Shown one piece after another: positions 34,752 through 45,492 of a stretch of 64,000 nucleotides of DNA. Position 1 is the stretch's first letter. Every line of letters begins with the position of its first letter. The position numbers were made by a program, and so were the translations under genes. The notes below the pieces were generated by a model, which ran no database searches, was not told where the DNA came from, and saw nothing but the letters and a program-made list of their open reading frames with translations. This stretch comes from Cryptomeria japonica (lineage: Eukaryota > Streptophyta > Pinopsida > Cupressales > Cupressaceae), in contig NC_081413.1 in NCBI RefSeq assembly GCF_030272615.1, positions 143,754,476 to 143,818,475 on the forward strand, written 5' to 3'.

Positions 34752-35355
34752 GTTATAACAAACTCCTTAGCCAATGGGAAAATTGCATTCAATGAGTGTG
34801 GACCAATATGAAGTAGGGGTAGGTACACCAAAGTCTGTGATATCACTATTGAGTTAGGTACACTGAATTTGGACATGCTGAGGTGGACCTGTTTGACTGG
34901 AGGAACGGTGATTGGGACGCCACCTTGTTTGGTACTTGCTTGTATCTCTTGATATTTGATGAGAAGCTTACCTTTGATTAACTCTTCTGAAACTATCTGC
35001 TTCTTCACTGTACCCTTGAACTGACCTTGGTTGATCCTCCTCCGTCCTTGATGCGATGAATGATGCACTCCTTGATTCTCTATGTGCTTGATGAGGCTTC
35101 CTTACTGTCAAGTTTTTATTTCTCCGGTAGCATACCTCGCCTAGAAGTGTTGCTAAGGTCATTCTTCTCTGTCATCCTGTGGTTTTTATGTGGTAGAATG
35201 GAGTCCTTGAGGATAGCTTAGAACTCCTTGAACACTTGAAATCTCCCAATGCTTTTCTCCAACACTTGAAGTCTTGCTCCATGCATTTGGAGTGTCCTTG
35301 ATGATGATGGGACTGGGATAGGTCGTCCTTGTCTTGGCCTCATCCTCCTCCATCT
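34739..35355 (-). pseudogene. Short remnant ORF at the position of the missing gene
   Basis: On the minus strand an acceptor-like TTTGTTTCGTAG is followed directly by ATGGAGGAGGATGAG, just as the long copies have TGTGTAG ahead of their start. The reading MEEDEAKTRTTYPSPIIIKD runs for about 55 codons to a TAA. Later frames (down to ITNPN at 34739) show no similarity that I can see to the large protein. This could be an internally deleted or replaced gene. Confidence 0.4.
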
Positions 35356-35491
35356 ACGAAACAAACCAAAAGATGATTAAGTACACATGATATATTTATC
35401 CCGATCATTGCATTTCTTACCTTAAATCATTAATAAGAAGGCATCAAAACGGAATTCGCTTAGGATCCTCTCTTGGGATAGGCCCTATAGG

Positions 35492-38187
35492 AAATTTCGC
35501 TTTGGACCCTTTGGAAGGGTCGGGAGAGAGTTTTGCTATTTTGCTGAATTAGACCTCATTTTTAATATTTCACAATTTTGGACTTAACCTTCAAACCTTC
35601 TCCCATCATGATCTCACAACTAGCCCTTTAAGGATGTCAATTTCAAAGTGCTTTTTGGCAAGAATTTAGGCTATCTTAGGATTTCGCTCTGGATCCTTTG
35701 GAAGGGTCAAGAGCAAAATTCAAGTTTTAGCTCAAAATCCTTACTTTTTGGCAAGGTTGCATGGGTACTCGTACCCAACCCCAGGGTACTCGTACCGGAG
35801 ACTCGGACACGTCTCCCGCACCGGAAACTTCATTGGAAACGTCTCCATAGAGAGGAGACTTCTCGCTAATGTATCCGCCCGTCTCCCACCGTCTCCAAGA
35901 CAAACAAAAAAAAGGAAACCTTAAAATGTTAAAAAAAAAAAAAATACAGGCAACAAAATAATCAAAATGTAGTACAAATGGAAAAAATACAATGCTCAAA
36001 ACAAATGCAGGTCACAAGGATTTCTTAAAACGTTGCAACAGCCATTACTAAATTATTACATTATATTTAATGTTCAATGTCATTATATTTTCAGAATTTC
36101 TATAAATTATTAAATTATATTTAAAAGAAATTGACGTCTCCAAGTACCCACGTCTCCTATTTTGAAAAAATAGCCGTACCAGTACCAGTACCAGTCTCCA
36201 AAGTCTCCAAGTACCCCCGTACCCGTGCAACCTTGCTTTTTGGACTCACAACCCATTCAAATACATGCCTATGGACATCTTCAAGTTCAATTCATCTTGA
36301 TCGATACTTGGCTCAACACAAAATTGGGAGAAAAGAGAAGGTTTTGAGGATTTTGCTCTGGACCCTTTGGAAGGGTTAGGAGCGAAATTCATATTCTAGG
36401 CTCGATCCTTCATTTCTTGAACTCCAATCTACATTGCCAAGCAAATATACATCACTCCACTTCCATATACGCCATAGGAACCAAGGTTTTAACCTCATCC
36501 AAGGAGAAAATAGGTTCTTTCGAAGAATTTCGCTCTGGACCCTTTGGAAGGGTTAGGAGCGAAATTCATATTTTGGACAAAATCTTCCATCTCCTTCCCT
36601 TTCAATCACTTCCTAAGGCAAGAGTACATTGGTCTACCCCCACTATGTCCAAGGAACAAGGATTTTGGTCTAAACAAGGAAGAAAATAGTGTCTAGGGAG
36701 AATTTCGCTCTAGACCCTTTGGAAGGGTCAAGAGCGAAATTCTTGTTTTAGGTTGATTTCACACTTCTTCCATTCAATTCACCTTCAAACTTGATCAAAC
36801 CCATCTCTCCTCACCACAAGCAACTATCAAGTGAATTTGCCATCCACTTAGCTCAAAACAAGGTCTTTTCAATGTCTTAGGCAAAATAGAGGGTGAAGTT
36901 GAGGATTTCGCTCTAGACCCTTTGGAAGGGTAAGGAGCGAAATTCCTATTTTGGGTTGATTTTCACCACTCCATTGCCTCAATCCTCCTTTCAAAGGAAA
37001 GAACACATTAAAATCTTTCCAACCATGCCTTAGAAGTCAAAAAACTTGGCCATAACAAGGAGGAACATAGAGGTTATGAGAATTTCGCTCTGGACCCTTT
37101 GGAAGGGTCAGGAGCGAAATTCATGATTGAGCTCATTTCTTACTTCTTTCCTCCCATTTTTGGCTTGGATCTAACTTCTCAAACCTTTCTCCATCATGAT
37201 CAAGTCAGTTTGCTCTCAAACTAGCGTTTTCCTTCAAGATTTTGTGAGGAAATAGGGTCCTACAAGAATTTCGCTCTAGACCCTTTGGAAGGGTCAGGAG
37301 CGAAATTCACCCTTAGGCTCAAATCTTGACTTCATCTCCCACATTTCCTTATCCAAACAAATGCTTTGCCTTCAATAATGCCTGGGAATGAGTTAGTACT
37401 TAGTTTGGGGCAAGGTAAAATGTCTTATGGAGGAATTCGCTCTGGACCCTTTGGAAGGGTGAAGAGCGAAATTTCTCCTCTAGACTCAATTCACCTTGTT
37501 TTCCACTTGGCTTTGCCTTAGAATCATCCCTTGATGCATTTCCTTCCATACCCTTGCAAATCAATCCAACCAACCAATGACTTAGGTGAAATCTCAGGTC
37601 CTTGGGAAATTTCGCTCTGGACCCTTTGGAAGGGCCAGGAGCGAAATTCATGATTAGCTCAAGTTTCTTGACCTTTTCCAGTCATCATGCTTTATACTTA
37701 TCCTCTTGAATCCTCTCCTTGCTATTCAAGTCCATTATTTGATGTCCTAAATGAAGAAATAAGCAATAAGGAGGATTTTGCTCTGGACCCTTTGGAAGGG
37801 TCAGGAGAGAAATTTGCAATCATGTCCAAATTCCTCACTTTTCATCACTTCTCCTTGTTGCAAAGATCAATGCTCTTTTCATACCACCATAAGGACAAGG
37901 TTTCTTATGCAAACCGGGACCAGGAAAGAAGATCCAAGGAAATTTGCTCTGGACCCTTTGGAAGGGTCAGGAGCGAAATTGGTGAATTTGCCTTAGGCAT
38001 TGCTCAAACATTCAAAGTTCTCCCTCAATCACATTGCTCTTACCTCTAACAAACCACCTTGAGGAGTTCCTGGCTCAAAAAAATGGATTACAAGGACATT
38101 TTAACCATTTCGCCCAAGTACCCCTGAAGGACAGGACCTATCCTAGAATTTCGCTTTGGACCCTTTGGAAGGGTCAGGAGCGAAATT
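35492..38187 (-). repeat. Array of 13 GGACCC-type near-palindromes
   Basis: Thirteen copies of AATTTCGCTCTGGACCCTT, GG, AAGGGTCAGGAGCGAAATT start near 35492, 35680, 36349, 36525, 36699, 36903, 37079, 37265, 37432, 37606, 37774, 37938 and 38144. The arms are complementary at about 17 of 19 positions. Spacing is about 165-205 bp; the one large gap returns to about 176 when the MITE and its duplicated target are removed. The core corresponds to that of the long copies but with T and A exchanged in both arms. Confidence 0.9.
35752..36235. mobile_element. hAT-type MITE, 484 bp
   Basis: The ends CAAGGTTGCATGGGTAC and GTACCCGTGCAACCTTG are inverted repeats, and CTTTTTGG is duplicated at 35744-35751 and 36236-36243. 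An 8-bp duplication and CA...TG ends of this kind are typical of hAT elements. The interior is rich in GTCTCC and GTACCAGTACC phrases and has no ORF. Confidence 0.9.
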
Positions 38188-38634
38188 TGTCTTTTAGGCT
38201 CAAATCTTGACCTTTTCATCAAATCTCCAAGTCTAGGCTTGTGCAAGGTGTTCCCATAGGATAAATAGGTCAACTTCTCATCAAATTATGCCTAGGACTT
38301 CATCTTTCATCTATTGGACCAATCCCAAACCCTCAAAGATGATACTCACTCACAAATCTTCATTGACTTCCTCAAACTCAGACCAGTCATTACCTAGCAA
38401 CAAGAACAAAATTTGACCTAAGGAAGACCTTCAAAGAGACCCTGACTTGGAGCATCCACTGACTCATCCTAGCTCAAGCAGAGCCTGCTATCTTAATGAT
38501 CCCTCTGACAACTCCCCAAATGCAAAGGTTAATAGACAAGAACCTAAAAGACCAAGAAAACAAACCCTAGAAAGCGAAAAAGTAGGGATCCCCATTTGCA
38601 ATGGGGTGATGTGTGAATACGTCACAACAATTCC

Positions 38635-39176
38635 CAATAGCCAAGCATTGGATAATTCATTGCTTTTCAATTTCTTTTCTTTTGATTTTTCTTTTATTTT
38701 CACTTTTTCACGTTGGCTGGTAAGCAATGAAGCCTACGTGGGATTGAGCGTTACAGTGGTCGCTAAAGCACAGCTTTAGAATTTTGACTTGCAATGACTT
38801 CCCTTTGACAAAACAACAGACTTAAGCGATTTTAAGCGTTTCAATGTGCAGTGATTGCAATGTTGGTGACAAAACGTAGTAAGCAACTAAATTTTTAGGA
38901 TGACTAAGCCTTAAACCAAATGAGCTGAATACGGGGGCAACTGTCAATTAGGTGGTCTGCCAAAGTCGACATCCAAGAAATGAGCCGGAAAAACTTCCTG
39001 ACTTGCACAACAATGCTGGGAAAAACCTACCCCTACAAAAACTAACATGGAGACAACCCCTTCGGAAAGGACACCTACACTATGAAAAGCAAACTAAACT
39101 AAAGCAAAAAAACAGGAAATCTAAGCTAAGAACAGAAAACAAACTACTCTAAAATGGAAAACAAAACCTAGACTAA
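38635..39176. other. Non-coding internal sequence right of the medium unit
   Basis: No coding region. GAATACGGGGGCAACTGTCAA at 38930-38950 looks like a plus-strand polypurine tract followed by TG, but no LTR could be matched to it. Confidence 0.3.
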
Positions 39177-40577
39177 CTATATACAAGAAAGACCCATCTG
39201 TACAAAATGCAGACTATATGCATGCATTCCCGACCTAGGGTGATTTCTCGGTATGTGCAGCAGTAACAGGGTTGTGGGAATAGTTCTCAGTCTGGCTTGT
39301 TTGTCTTTGAATTCTGAAAATAAAATTTTAAGTTGGCCACTCTCAGGTTTAACTAGGACATCGGGCAGTATCAACAATTGGGGAAGTTTGTTAGGCCCGT
39401 GGTTAATCCATTTACAAGTTGTTTTCCCAACATAATTAAATTGAAAATTTTCCGAATTAACAGTAGGGGAGAAAGAAACAACCTGGTGCGATTCTAAGTC
39501 ATGCAGAGGGTCGGGTGGGAGAACATCTTCAGTAGCTGTATCAGAAGGTCGCCATTGGTGGTGTAGCATGCCACTTGCGTCCGGCGTGTGCAAATCAGCA
39601 TCAGATTCTTCATCGGGTTCCGCAGGTTGAAAAGCAATCTTAAACTCAAACTCAGGAATGTGGAGTGTGTCATCTGTTGGTGCATCTTCGGGTTGTATGA
39701 ACAATGTGGCTTTATGCACGCCTGTCAGCATATCCTCGAATAGCAGGGACTCTTCGAGCAATTGGTCCTCAAAAACATCCTCGACGGACTCTTGGACTAT
39801 ATCTTGCATTGGTGAGGCTGCTACAAATGGCTCTTCAACTTGGGGCTGATCTTCGGAGCTCACTTGATTTTCATCTTCTGCCCTGGCTTCATCAAGTGCA
39901 GGGAAAACACAGTCATCCTCTGTCACATCTTCTTTTGGCACAAGGACAGCAAAATCATCTGCTGCCACAATCTGATTGACTAGTTCATCTTGCTCAGCAC
40001 TTGGCAACTCTATCTTTTCATCATCGGGGAGTGTGACACTGCGTTGATCTTGAGATCTTTTGTACTCGTTTGCAGCGAGGTAGGCACTCCACACTTTGCT
40101 AGTGATGCTTTCCTCTGGTTCTTCCGATAGTCCATATTGGGGTCTAACTTGACTGACTGCCTCCATGCAAAATGAGCAGGTGAACTCCAAATGTGGAGTG
40201 CGGTGAATTTTGCACCACCAGGGTGACAACACGCCCTCCAAGCATAATTCTTCATTGAGACCAAACTAGTTCTCAATCCGGTCCTTAAATCGTGTAAACT
40301 CATCAATGCTTGACAGAGGACTGGGGATATCCGACTGTGGTAGCTCCTCTGACTTAGGGATATCCCAGAAAAATATATGTGCTTGCAGTGCTAACTCGAC
40401 TCTTAACAGAAATGTCAAGCAACTGAACTCCTCATGCTCCACTGTGCCATGAATCCTACAGTGACTTGCTGATGTGAACTCGGATAACTGCCTGGGATAA
40501 AACTGCAGACTCAGCCTTTGCTGGATTTGGGAAATGTCGGACTGTGGGCAGTCTTCATGAAATGGCTGATCTAACAT
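39177..40577 (-). pseudogene. Unrecognised acidic protein, internal ORF of the composite element
   Basis: From Met at 40577 (MLDQPFHEDCPQSD) the minus strand is open for about 466 codons apart from one TAG at 40266. The second piece starts GVLSPWWCKIHRTPHLEF and goes on TCSFCMEAV, so Cys, His, Cys and Cys are spaced like a small zinc site. The long middle is very acidic (runs of DE, EDQPQVEEP, DAPTDD). A more ordered C-terminal part has FQFNYVGKTTCKWINHGP and LPQLLILPDVLVKPESGQ. It begins about 140 bases after a tRNA-Asn-like primer-binding site, so it stands where gag should be, but has no gag, protease or pol motif. I do not recognise the family. A host gene is less likely because of its position. 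Confidence 0.6.
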
Positions 40578-40717
40578 TTTGACTCAGATTTTTTTTTGTA
40601 TTTTCAGATTTTTCAGATTTTTTGGTTTTTTGGTTTAACAGGGATCTAGCATATCCCAAATATAACATTTAAATGGTGTAATAAACTCAAATTGCTACAA
40701 GGAACCTGATAGGGGGG

Positions 40718-40734
40718 CCCTCTTTCTAGCGCCA
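40718..40734 (-). other. Second primer-binding-site-like sequence, tRNA-Asn type
   Basis: On the minus strand TCAACA-GAAT-TGGCGCTAGAAAGAGGG. The same arrangement occurs 118 bp away at the unit end (40836-40852), so the leader has been locally duplicated. TGGCGCTAGAAGGAGGG is, as I recall it, complementary to plant tRNA-Asn. Confidence 0.55.
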
Positions 40735-40835
40735 ATTCTGTTGAGCGCGGAGGAGGGTAAAAAAGCTATAAGGTTACTCCTCGCAAATAGACTGATATGA
40801 TCTGGATTTTGCTGTATAGACATTAATCATACCAG

Positions 40836-40852
40836 CCCTCCTTGCAGCGCCA
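40836..40852 (-). other. Primer-binding-site-like sequence at the unit end, tRNA-Asn type
   Basis: TGGCGCTGCAAGGAGGG begins four bases after the CAACA end of the unit at 40857 on the minus strand. This is the spacing expected between a 5' LTR and its primer-binding site, and it supports the reading of these units as LTRs. Confidence 0.6.
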
Positions 40853-40856
40853 ATTC

Positions 40857-41361
40857 TGTTGACGTGTCTAAAGTCGCGTTGCTACGACTCTATCCGGCCA
40901 ACGCAAAATAGAATGTTCTTGTTGAGTATCCTATCCTCTCTTGTGTAAGGAATCCCTAATGCTGTTTTATTTGATCAAAGGGGACAACCCCAAGGTTTCA
41001 AATGTCAGTTCTTGACTGTGGGATAACTCAACAGTCGATGTGTTTTGCTAGGAGCACAAAGGGACTTACGTTTCACAACAAGATGGTCAGCATCTAATTC
41101 CTGAACTGGGAAATAAAAGCAAAAGAGAAGGGTTTAGGGATCCTAAGGACAACGACAACAATGACTAGTGTAGCAGGTAGACAAATTTCCATAAACAGAT
41201 TCTTGTTTCGCCAAAGACACCCTCACAACTAGACAAGAACAATGCAATCTCCAAGGGATGAAGGATTTTTAGACCGGAGACACTCATTTAGGCACCCAAT
41301 TCTGGCATAGCCTAAGACGAACACCCGCAGTTGAACTAAGCACACTAAGGTTCAGACTAAC
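40857..41361 (-). mobile_element. Truncated unit, probable 5' LTR of the composite element
   Basis: It begins TGTTGACGTGTC and follows the unit at 21379 closely for about 500 bases, including the uninterrupted CTCCAAGGGATGAAGG that is the empty site of the 21779-25000 insertion. It stops after CTAAC at 41361, where another unit begins on the opposite strand; its continuation (CTAACCATGCA in the relative) was not found in the window. The 3' hairpin AGTCG...CGACT is at 40871-40888. Confidence 0.75.
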
Positions 41362-42301
41362 TGTTGAGCCTTGCACACACTCCCCGTTGCCGATAGGGTC
41401 CCTCCTTTTCTTTTTTTTGGTTGGTTTTCATCTCGCCCCCGGTGTGGGATTTTGATTTCTATTTGCCATGGAGATGCAACAGGTAGTAGTATGAAGAAAT
41501 GATCCTGCAGGAGAGTGAGCCCGCCAGGTTCCTTAAGTCCTGAGGAGTTCGTATCAAAGTTCAGACATGATCTCGTCCGGGATGGGAGGGTTGAATCATG
41601 AACCGTACAAGGAGATGGGGCATCTGTTAATTTAAGTTGCAGGGGCAAGGGGTTAATTTGCAGAGAGTCTCGTAATTTTAATGTTCAGAATTCTCAAAAG
41701 GGAGACTTTTTTTTGCATAGGTTTGAAAATCAACTAAATAGGCAAAAATGTCAGTTATCCATGAGTTTTGCAAAAAGGCCTTTCAGGCCAAAATTAGCTT
41801 AACTTTAAACATTTAAAAAAAAACCCTTCCCAACCTGAAAATAGGGCCTTACGTGAACAATTCAAAAGCCTTCCTTGGGCCGAAAATGGAAAATAGAAAG
41901 TAAAACGCTTAACTTTAAAACTTGTCAAAAGGCCACTTTAGGCCAAATTTTGAAAATCAAGTGAAAAGCGTTAAAACTTAAAGACGTTTGCAAAAGACCC
42001 TTCCAGTCTGAAAATTGCTAAAATGAGAAGGTTATTTTTATAAAGCTTGCAAAAGGGGCTTTTAGCCCGAAAATGGATAATAATGTCCCCCTTAACCCGA
42101 AAATGAAGGTAGGGCGTTTTAGAACTTTTCAAAAACCTTCTTCAAGCCGAAAATGCGAAATATAAAAAAAAGCGTTTAGCTTTAGACATTTTCAAATGCC
42201 TCTTTCAGCCTGAAATTTGGGCCTCGTGCGATTTTTTCAAAAGGGCGTTATTCACTTAAAACTCTACAAACCCCCTTTTAGTCGAAAATCGCGTGATAAG
42301 G

Positions 42302-42540
42302 TGAAGCGTTTAACAAAAAACTTTTCAAAAGGCATTCACAAGCCGAAAATCGCATGATGAGGTAAGGCGTTTCATAAAACTTTTCAAAAGGCATTCACAA
42401 GCCGAAAATCGCGTGATGAGGTAAGGCGATTCATAAAACTTTTCAAAAAGCATTCACAAGCCGAAAATCACGTGATGAGGTAAGACGTTTCATAAAACTT
42501 TCCGAAAGGCATTCACAAGCCGAAAATCGCGTGATGTGAA
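42302..42540 (+). repeat. 59-bp tandem repeat, four copies
   Basis: Four copies of a 59-bp unit containing AAGGCATTCACAAGCCGAAA, then TCGCGTGATGAGGTAAGGCG. They are part of a longer series of looser copies from about 41770 to 42600. Confidence 0.9.
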
Positions 42541-43499
42541 AAGCGTTTAACATAAAACTCTACAAAATCCCTTTTAGCCCGAAAATGGAGTCATGGTAAA
42601 GTGTTTACCTTCGAACTTGGCAAGAGCCTCTTCCAGCCCAAAATCGCGTGAAGTAGGGGCATTTTCAACTTTCGCTTTTTGCAGAGTCCCTCCAGCCCGA
42701 AACTTGCGTGATAGACAATTTACTTCAGAACCTCGCCCAAGTCTCCGAAGTTTCAGTCCTTGCAGTCCAAAGTCGAGTCCAAGGGAAGAAAGGAAAGGCG
42801 TTTAAACCTACAAAGACTTTGCAAAATCGCCCAAGTCTCCGAAGTTTCAAGAAATGGCACAAAGAGGGGAGCATTGTTTTTGCTACGCAATTTGCAGAAG
42901 GTTGTTTTTGGCCGAAGATCATTCTACGTTGGGCAATCCGCCAGGTAAGATTCGATTCTCTCCTTTAAGTCATTAATTTGTGCAAAATTGGTCATAATGT
43001 TTAAACAGGGCATGGAGAGTGGATGAGAGTGAAGTTTTGTAGGTTATGATTTTGCAGAGCATTAAACATAGCATGCAGCAACAACCAACTAGGGAAATTA
43101 ACCCTTGAAATAGAATTTCAGACTTACAGAAATTTTGAAAATTTAAATTTGAACATAGGCAAAACTCTTTTCCAAGTGCGTTTTAGATTAGCAATCATCA
43201 AAGCATTTGAACCCTGAGTCGCAGACTAGAACATTTGCTCTTGCCGCCGTAATCAATTGGAAGTACCATTTTTGAAACCCGCTCCAAGCAGCGAAATTTA
43301 AACGAAACCAACTTATTTTTCTGCTTCAAAAGCATTTAGTTTCCAAATGATCAGGGTCTATTAAGTGAAGCATCATGCTTTTTCAAAATTCGATGTTCCC
43401 GTTGATCATTGGTTTTAAGCGCTAACGTCGTCCTATTTTGGCTAACCCGTTTTGTTGCTTTATCTCGTCTCGTAATCCATGTCCGGTTGTGCAAGATAG

Positions 43500-44948
43500 A
43501 TGCTTAGATCAAAGGTTGAATCCTCAAAGACACCTGGTGCAACTGGAACGTCTCGGGTTTCCAAGTTTGACAATCCCCGCAAGGGCAAGAAAATAAGGTA
43601 CCAATACCAAAGGGGAGGAGTTAGGGAGTCCAAAGTCCAGAAGGTATGGGAGAACATAGGTGACACAGATTTGGGCCACATAGACATCCATGATTTCTGG
43701 AACAGGGTGTACTCAACAAATGCCTATGGCAGGCGCAAACGGATGATGGAGAGTGGTATTGCTCAGGCAGCTGGTTTCCCTCCAGCCGTGCAGAATAATG
43801 AATTAGTGATTGAGGCTGCTAGACATTATTAGCCAAAAACTAGATTAGTGGTGCTAGAGGGGATGGTCCTAGCTAATTTCACACCTGAAGCCATTGGGGA
43901 GGCATTTGATATCCCATTTCCAGATAATCCTATTGCTACAACTATTCACGAAGCGTAGGTCGCTTATAACATGAATCCTGCTAAATGCAAAACGTTGATA
44001 AACGAAGAATGGTACAAAGAAAGAAGACCCCGAAGCATCAGAATCAGTAAAAAGATCCCCAGAAGTGATTTTCAAAACGAGTATGGTGATATGGTCAGCT
44101 TACTCAGCCGGGTCATGGGACTTCCTCCATCTAATCTTTTTGAGTAATGGATGTTCTACTTTACTGAGCAGGTCTTTGCTGGGAAGTCTAAGTTCAATTG
44201 GGCTCAGATCATCAGTGACGATGTCCATACGCAGCTGATTGAGCTTGAAGAAAAGAAGTACTTTACCATGACTTCCTACTTTGTCTACATGTTTCCCCGA
44301 CACGAACCACTGACAAGGTTAATCAAGAAAGGTGAGATCGGGAATGGGCCGAATCAGGTGAAGGTGTACAAATGCTACCCTCAGCTGCATTATTAGGACA
44401 TTGCTCAAAGGGAAAAGAATAACATCGCCTACGCAATTGGTCAGTATGAGCGTGTCAATGATGCCTTTACAATGCGACTGGTCAAATTAATGCAAGGAGG
44501 ATTGCATATAAAGCTCTCAGAACAGGCTATCATTTTGATCCAGAAATATGGTGCCTGGTTTATCCAGTTTCCTAGGTTCACTTACATCAGAATAGCAGGC
44601 TTTGAGGGAACACCCTTCTGACTTCCACGCTATCCATCAATCAAAATAGTCCTCATGGAAGTTGCAAGACAGGCACATCCAGCAAGCAGTCTACTCAGGG
44701 ATAAGAAGCAATCCGGGTTCACCTTCCCCATGATTTTGGGTACCCATGATGTAAATTTCAAAAATTCGGTGCAAGTTGAGGAGTCGTTTGCTGAATTGGC
44801 GTCCTATGGCCTACAAGAACATTTCCCTAGGAAGTGCTTCGATTATGATAAATTGGCAAAGAGAGCCTATGACAGCCACTACAGGGCCAAGACGTCAATA
44901 GAGGATTATTGGAGCAACTGTTTCGATGACTTTGAGATCCGACGATGA
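43500..44948 (+). pseudogene. Diverged N-terminal domain of the element protein
   Basis: The start ATG at 43500 follows an acceptor-like GCAAGATAG, as in the long copies. Conserved blocks in order are VWENIGDTDLGHID, MESGIAQAAGFPPAVQ, EWMFYF-like with a stop (E*WMFYFTEQVFAGK), YERVNDAFTMRLVKLMQGG, KYGAWFIQFPRFTYIR and RYPSIKIVLMEVARQ. Stops lie near 43831, 43957, 44145, 44394 and 44621. It ends with FDDFEIRR where the long copies continue with LDDLEVKRK. Roughly half the residues in these blocks match copy 1, so the domain fold has been kept over a long time. The C-terminal half seen in the long copies is absent. Confidence 0.8.
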
Positions 44949-45147
44949 AAGATCTCAAATGGATCCTTTTGTTGTTGCTGCTGTAAATTCTTAATTAAAC
45001 ATACTATATTTTTGTAATTTTACGGTGATCTCATAGAATACATAGAAGTTGCAGAAAGGGATTGTTTCTTTTTGGGTTTCGATGTTATAAGTAAAGTAAT
45101 TGATAAATAGCAACAACTGTGAAATAAAACAATAAACAATGTTCATA

Positions 45148-45492
45148 TGTAAGAACACTTAAGCAATCTGAAAATACTGCAAATCATACCAAGCAAATAA
45201 CTGAGTTTTGTATTCAGCAAGAATCCATACATTTATTTGGAGATGTTATCAAACTGGATTGATGCCAGATGGAGAAATATTACTGGCAACGAACAAGGAA
45301 GACCAAATAAGCTGAATACAACCCTTCAAGCCAACATACAAACAAGGCGTGGTTGCAAAGAGGCGTGGAAGCTGCTGCAAATCACGTGACAGCTGAAATA
45401 GACCAGCCGCCCTGTTGAAACCCCCAATATGCACGCTGAATCTTTAGACCAAGAAGATGTGTCTTCTGCCTCTGACCATCTCTGTGCAATCC
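45148..45492 (-). mobile_element. Possible end part of the chromovirus 3' LTR
   Basis: TGTAAGAACACTTAAG at 45148 could be the plus-strand view of an LTR end (..TTACA), matching the LTR start at 54039 beyond the inserted long copy 2. There is no second LTR in the window to compare with, so the limit is a guess. Confidence 0.3.

Larger units (their letters stand above)
33814..38629 (-). mobile_element. Medium unit with GGACCC-type palindrome array, TSD ATTCC
   Basis: The unit is 4,816 bp (4,324 without its own MITE and duplicated target). ATTCC stands at 33809-33813 and 38630-38634. The left end is TATTGATGTG where relatives have TGTTGACGTG, so the terminal dinucleotide is mutated; the right end is GTCACAACA. 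It keeps the minus-strand TATA CTATATAAAG (34660-34669), the telo-box palindrome (34734-34751), a terminal hairpin ATGTG...CACAT (33819-33838), and a 13-copy palindrome array, but lacks the gene. Confidence 0.9.
41362..45000 (+). mobile_element. Diverged gene-bearing unit on the plus strand, right end unknown
   Basis: It starts TGTTGAGCCTTGCACACAC followed by a GC-rich inverted repeat (CTCCCCGTTG...ATAGGGTCCC), the standard 5' end of the family. A run of short hairpins follows (GGCCTTTCAGGCC, GGGGCTTTTAGCCCG; 41770-42600), including a 59-bp tandem repeat, and then a diverged gene copy at 43500-44948. The expected telo-box palindrome and CAACA end were not found, so the 3' part is deleted or replaced. 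Left flank is CTAAC. Confidence 0.65.

Noticed and set aside
38930-38950. Plus-strand polypurine tract and LTR start
   Set aside because: The purine run is good, but no matching LTR was found anywhere in the window and the nearby ORF is on the minus strand.
39177-40577. Host gene
   Set aside because: It lies between two copies of the same unit, right behind a primer-binding-site-like sequence, and has no introns or neighbouring host sequence.
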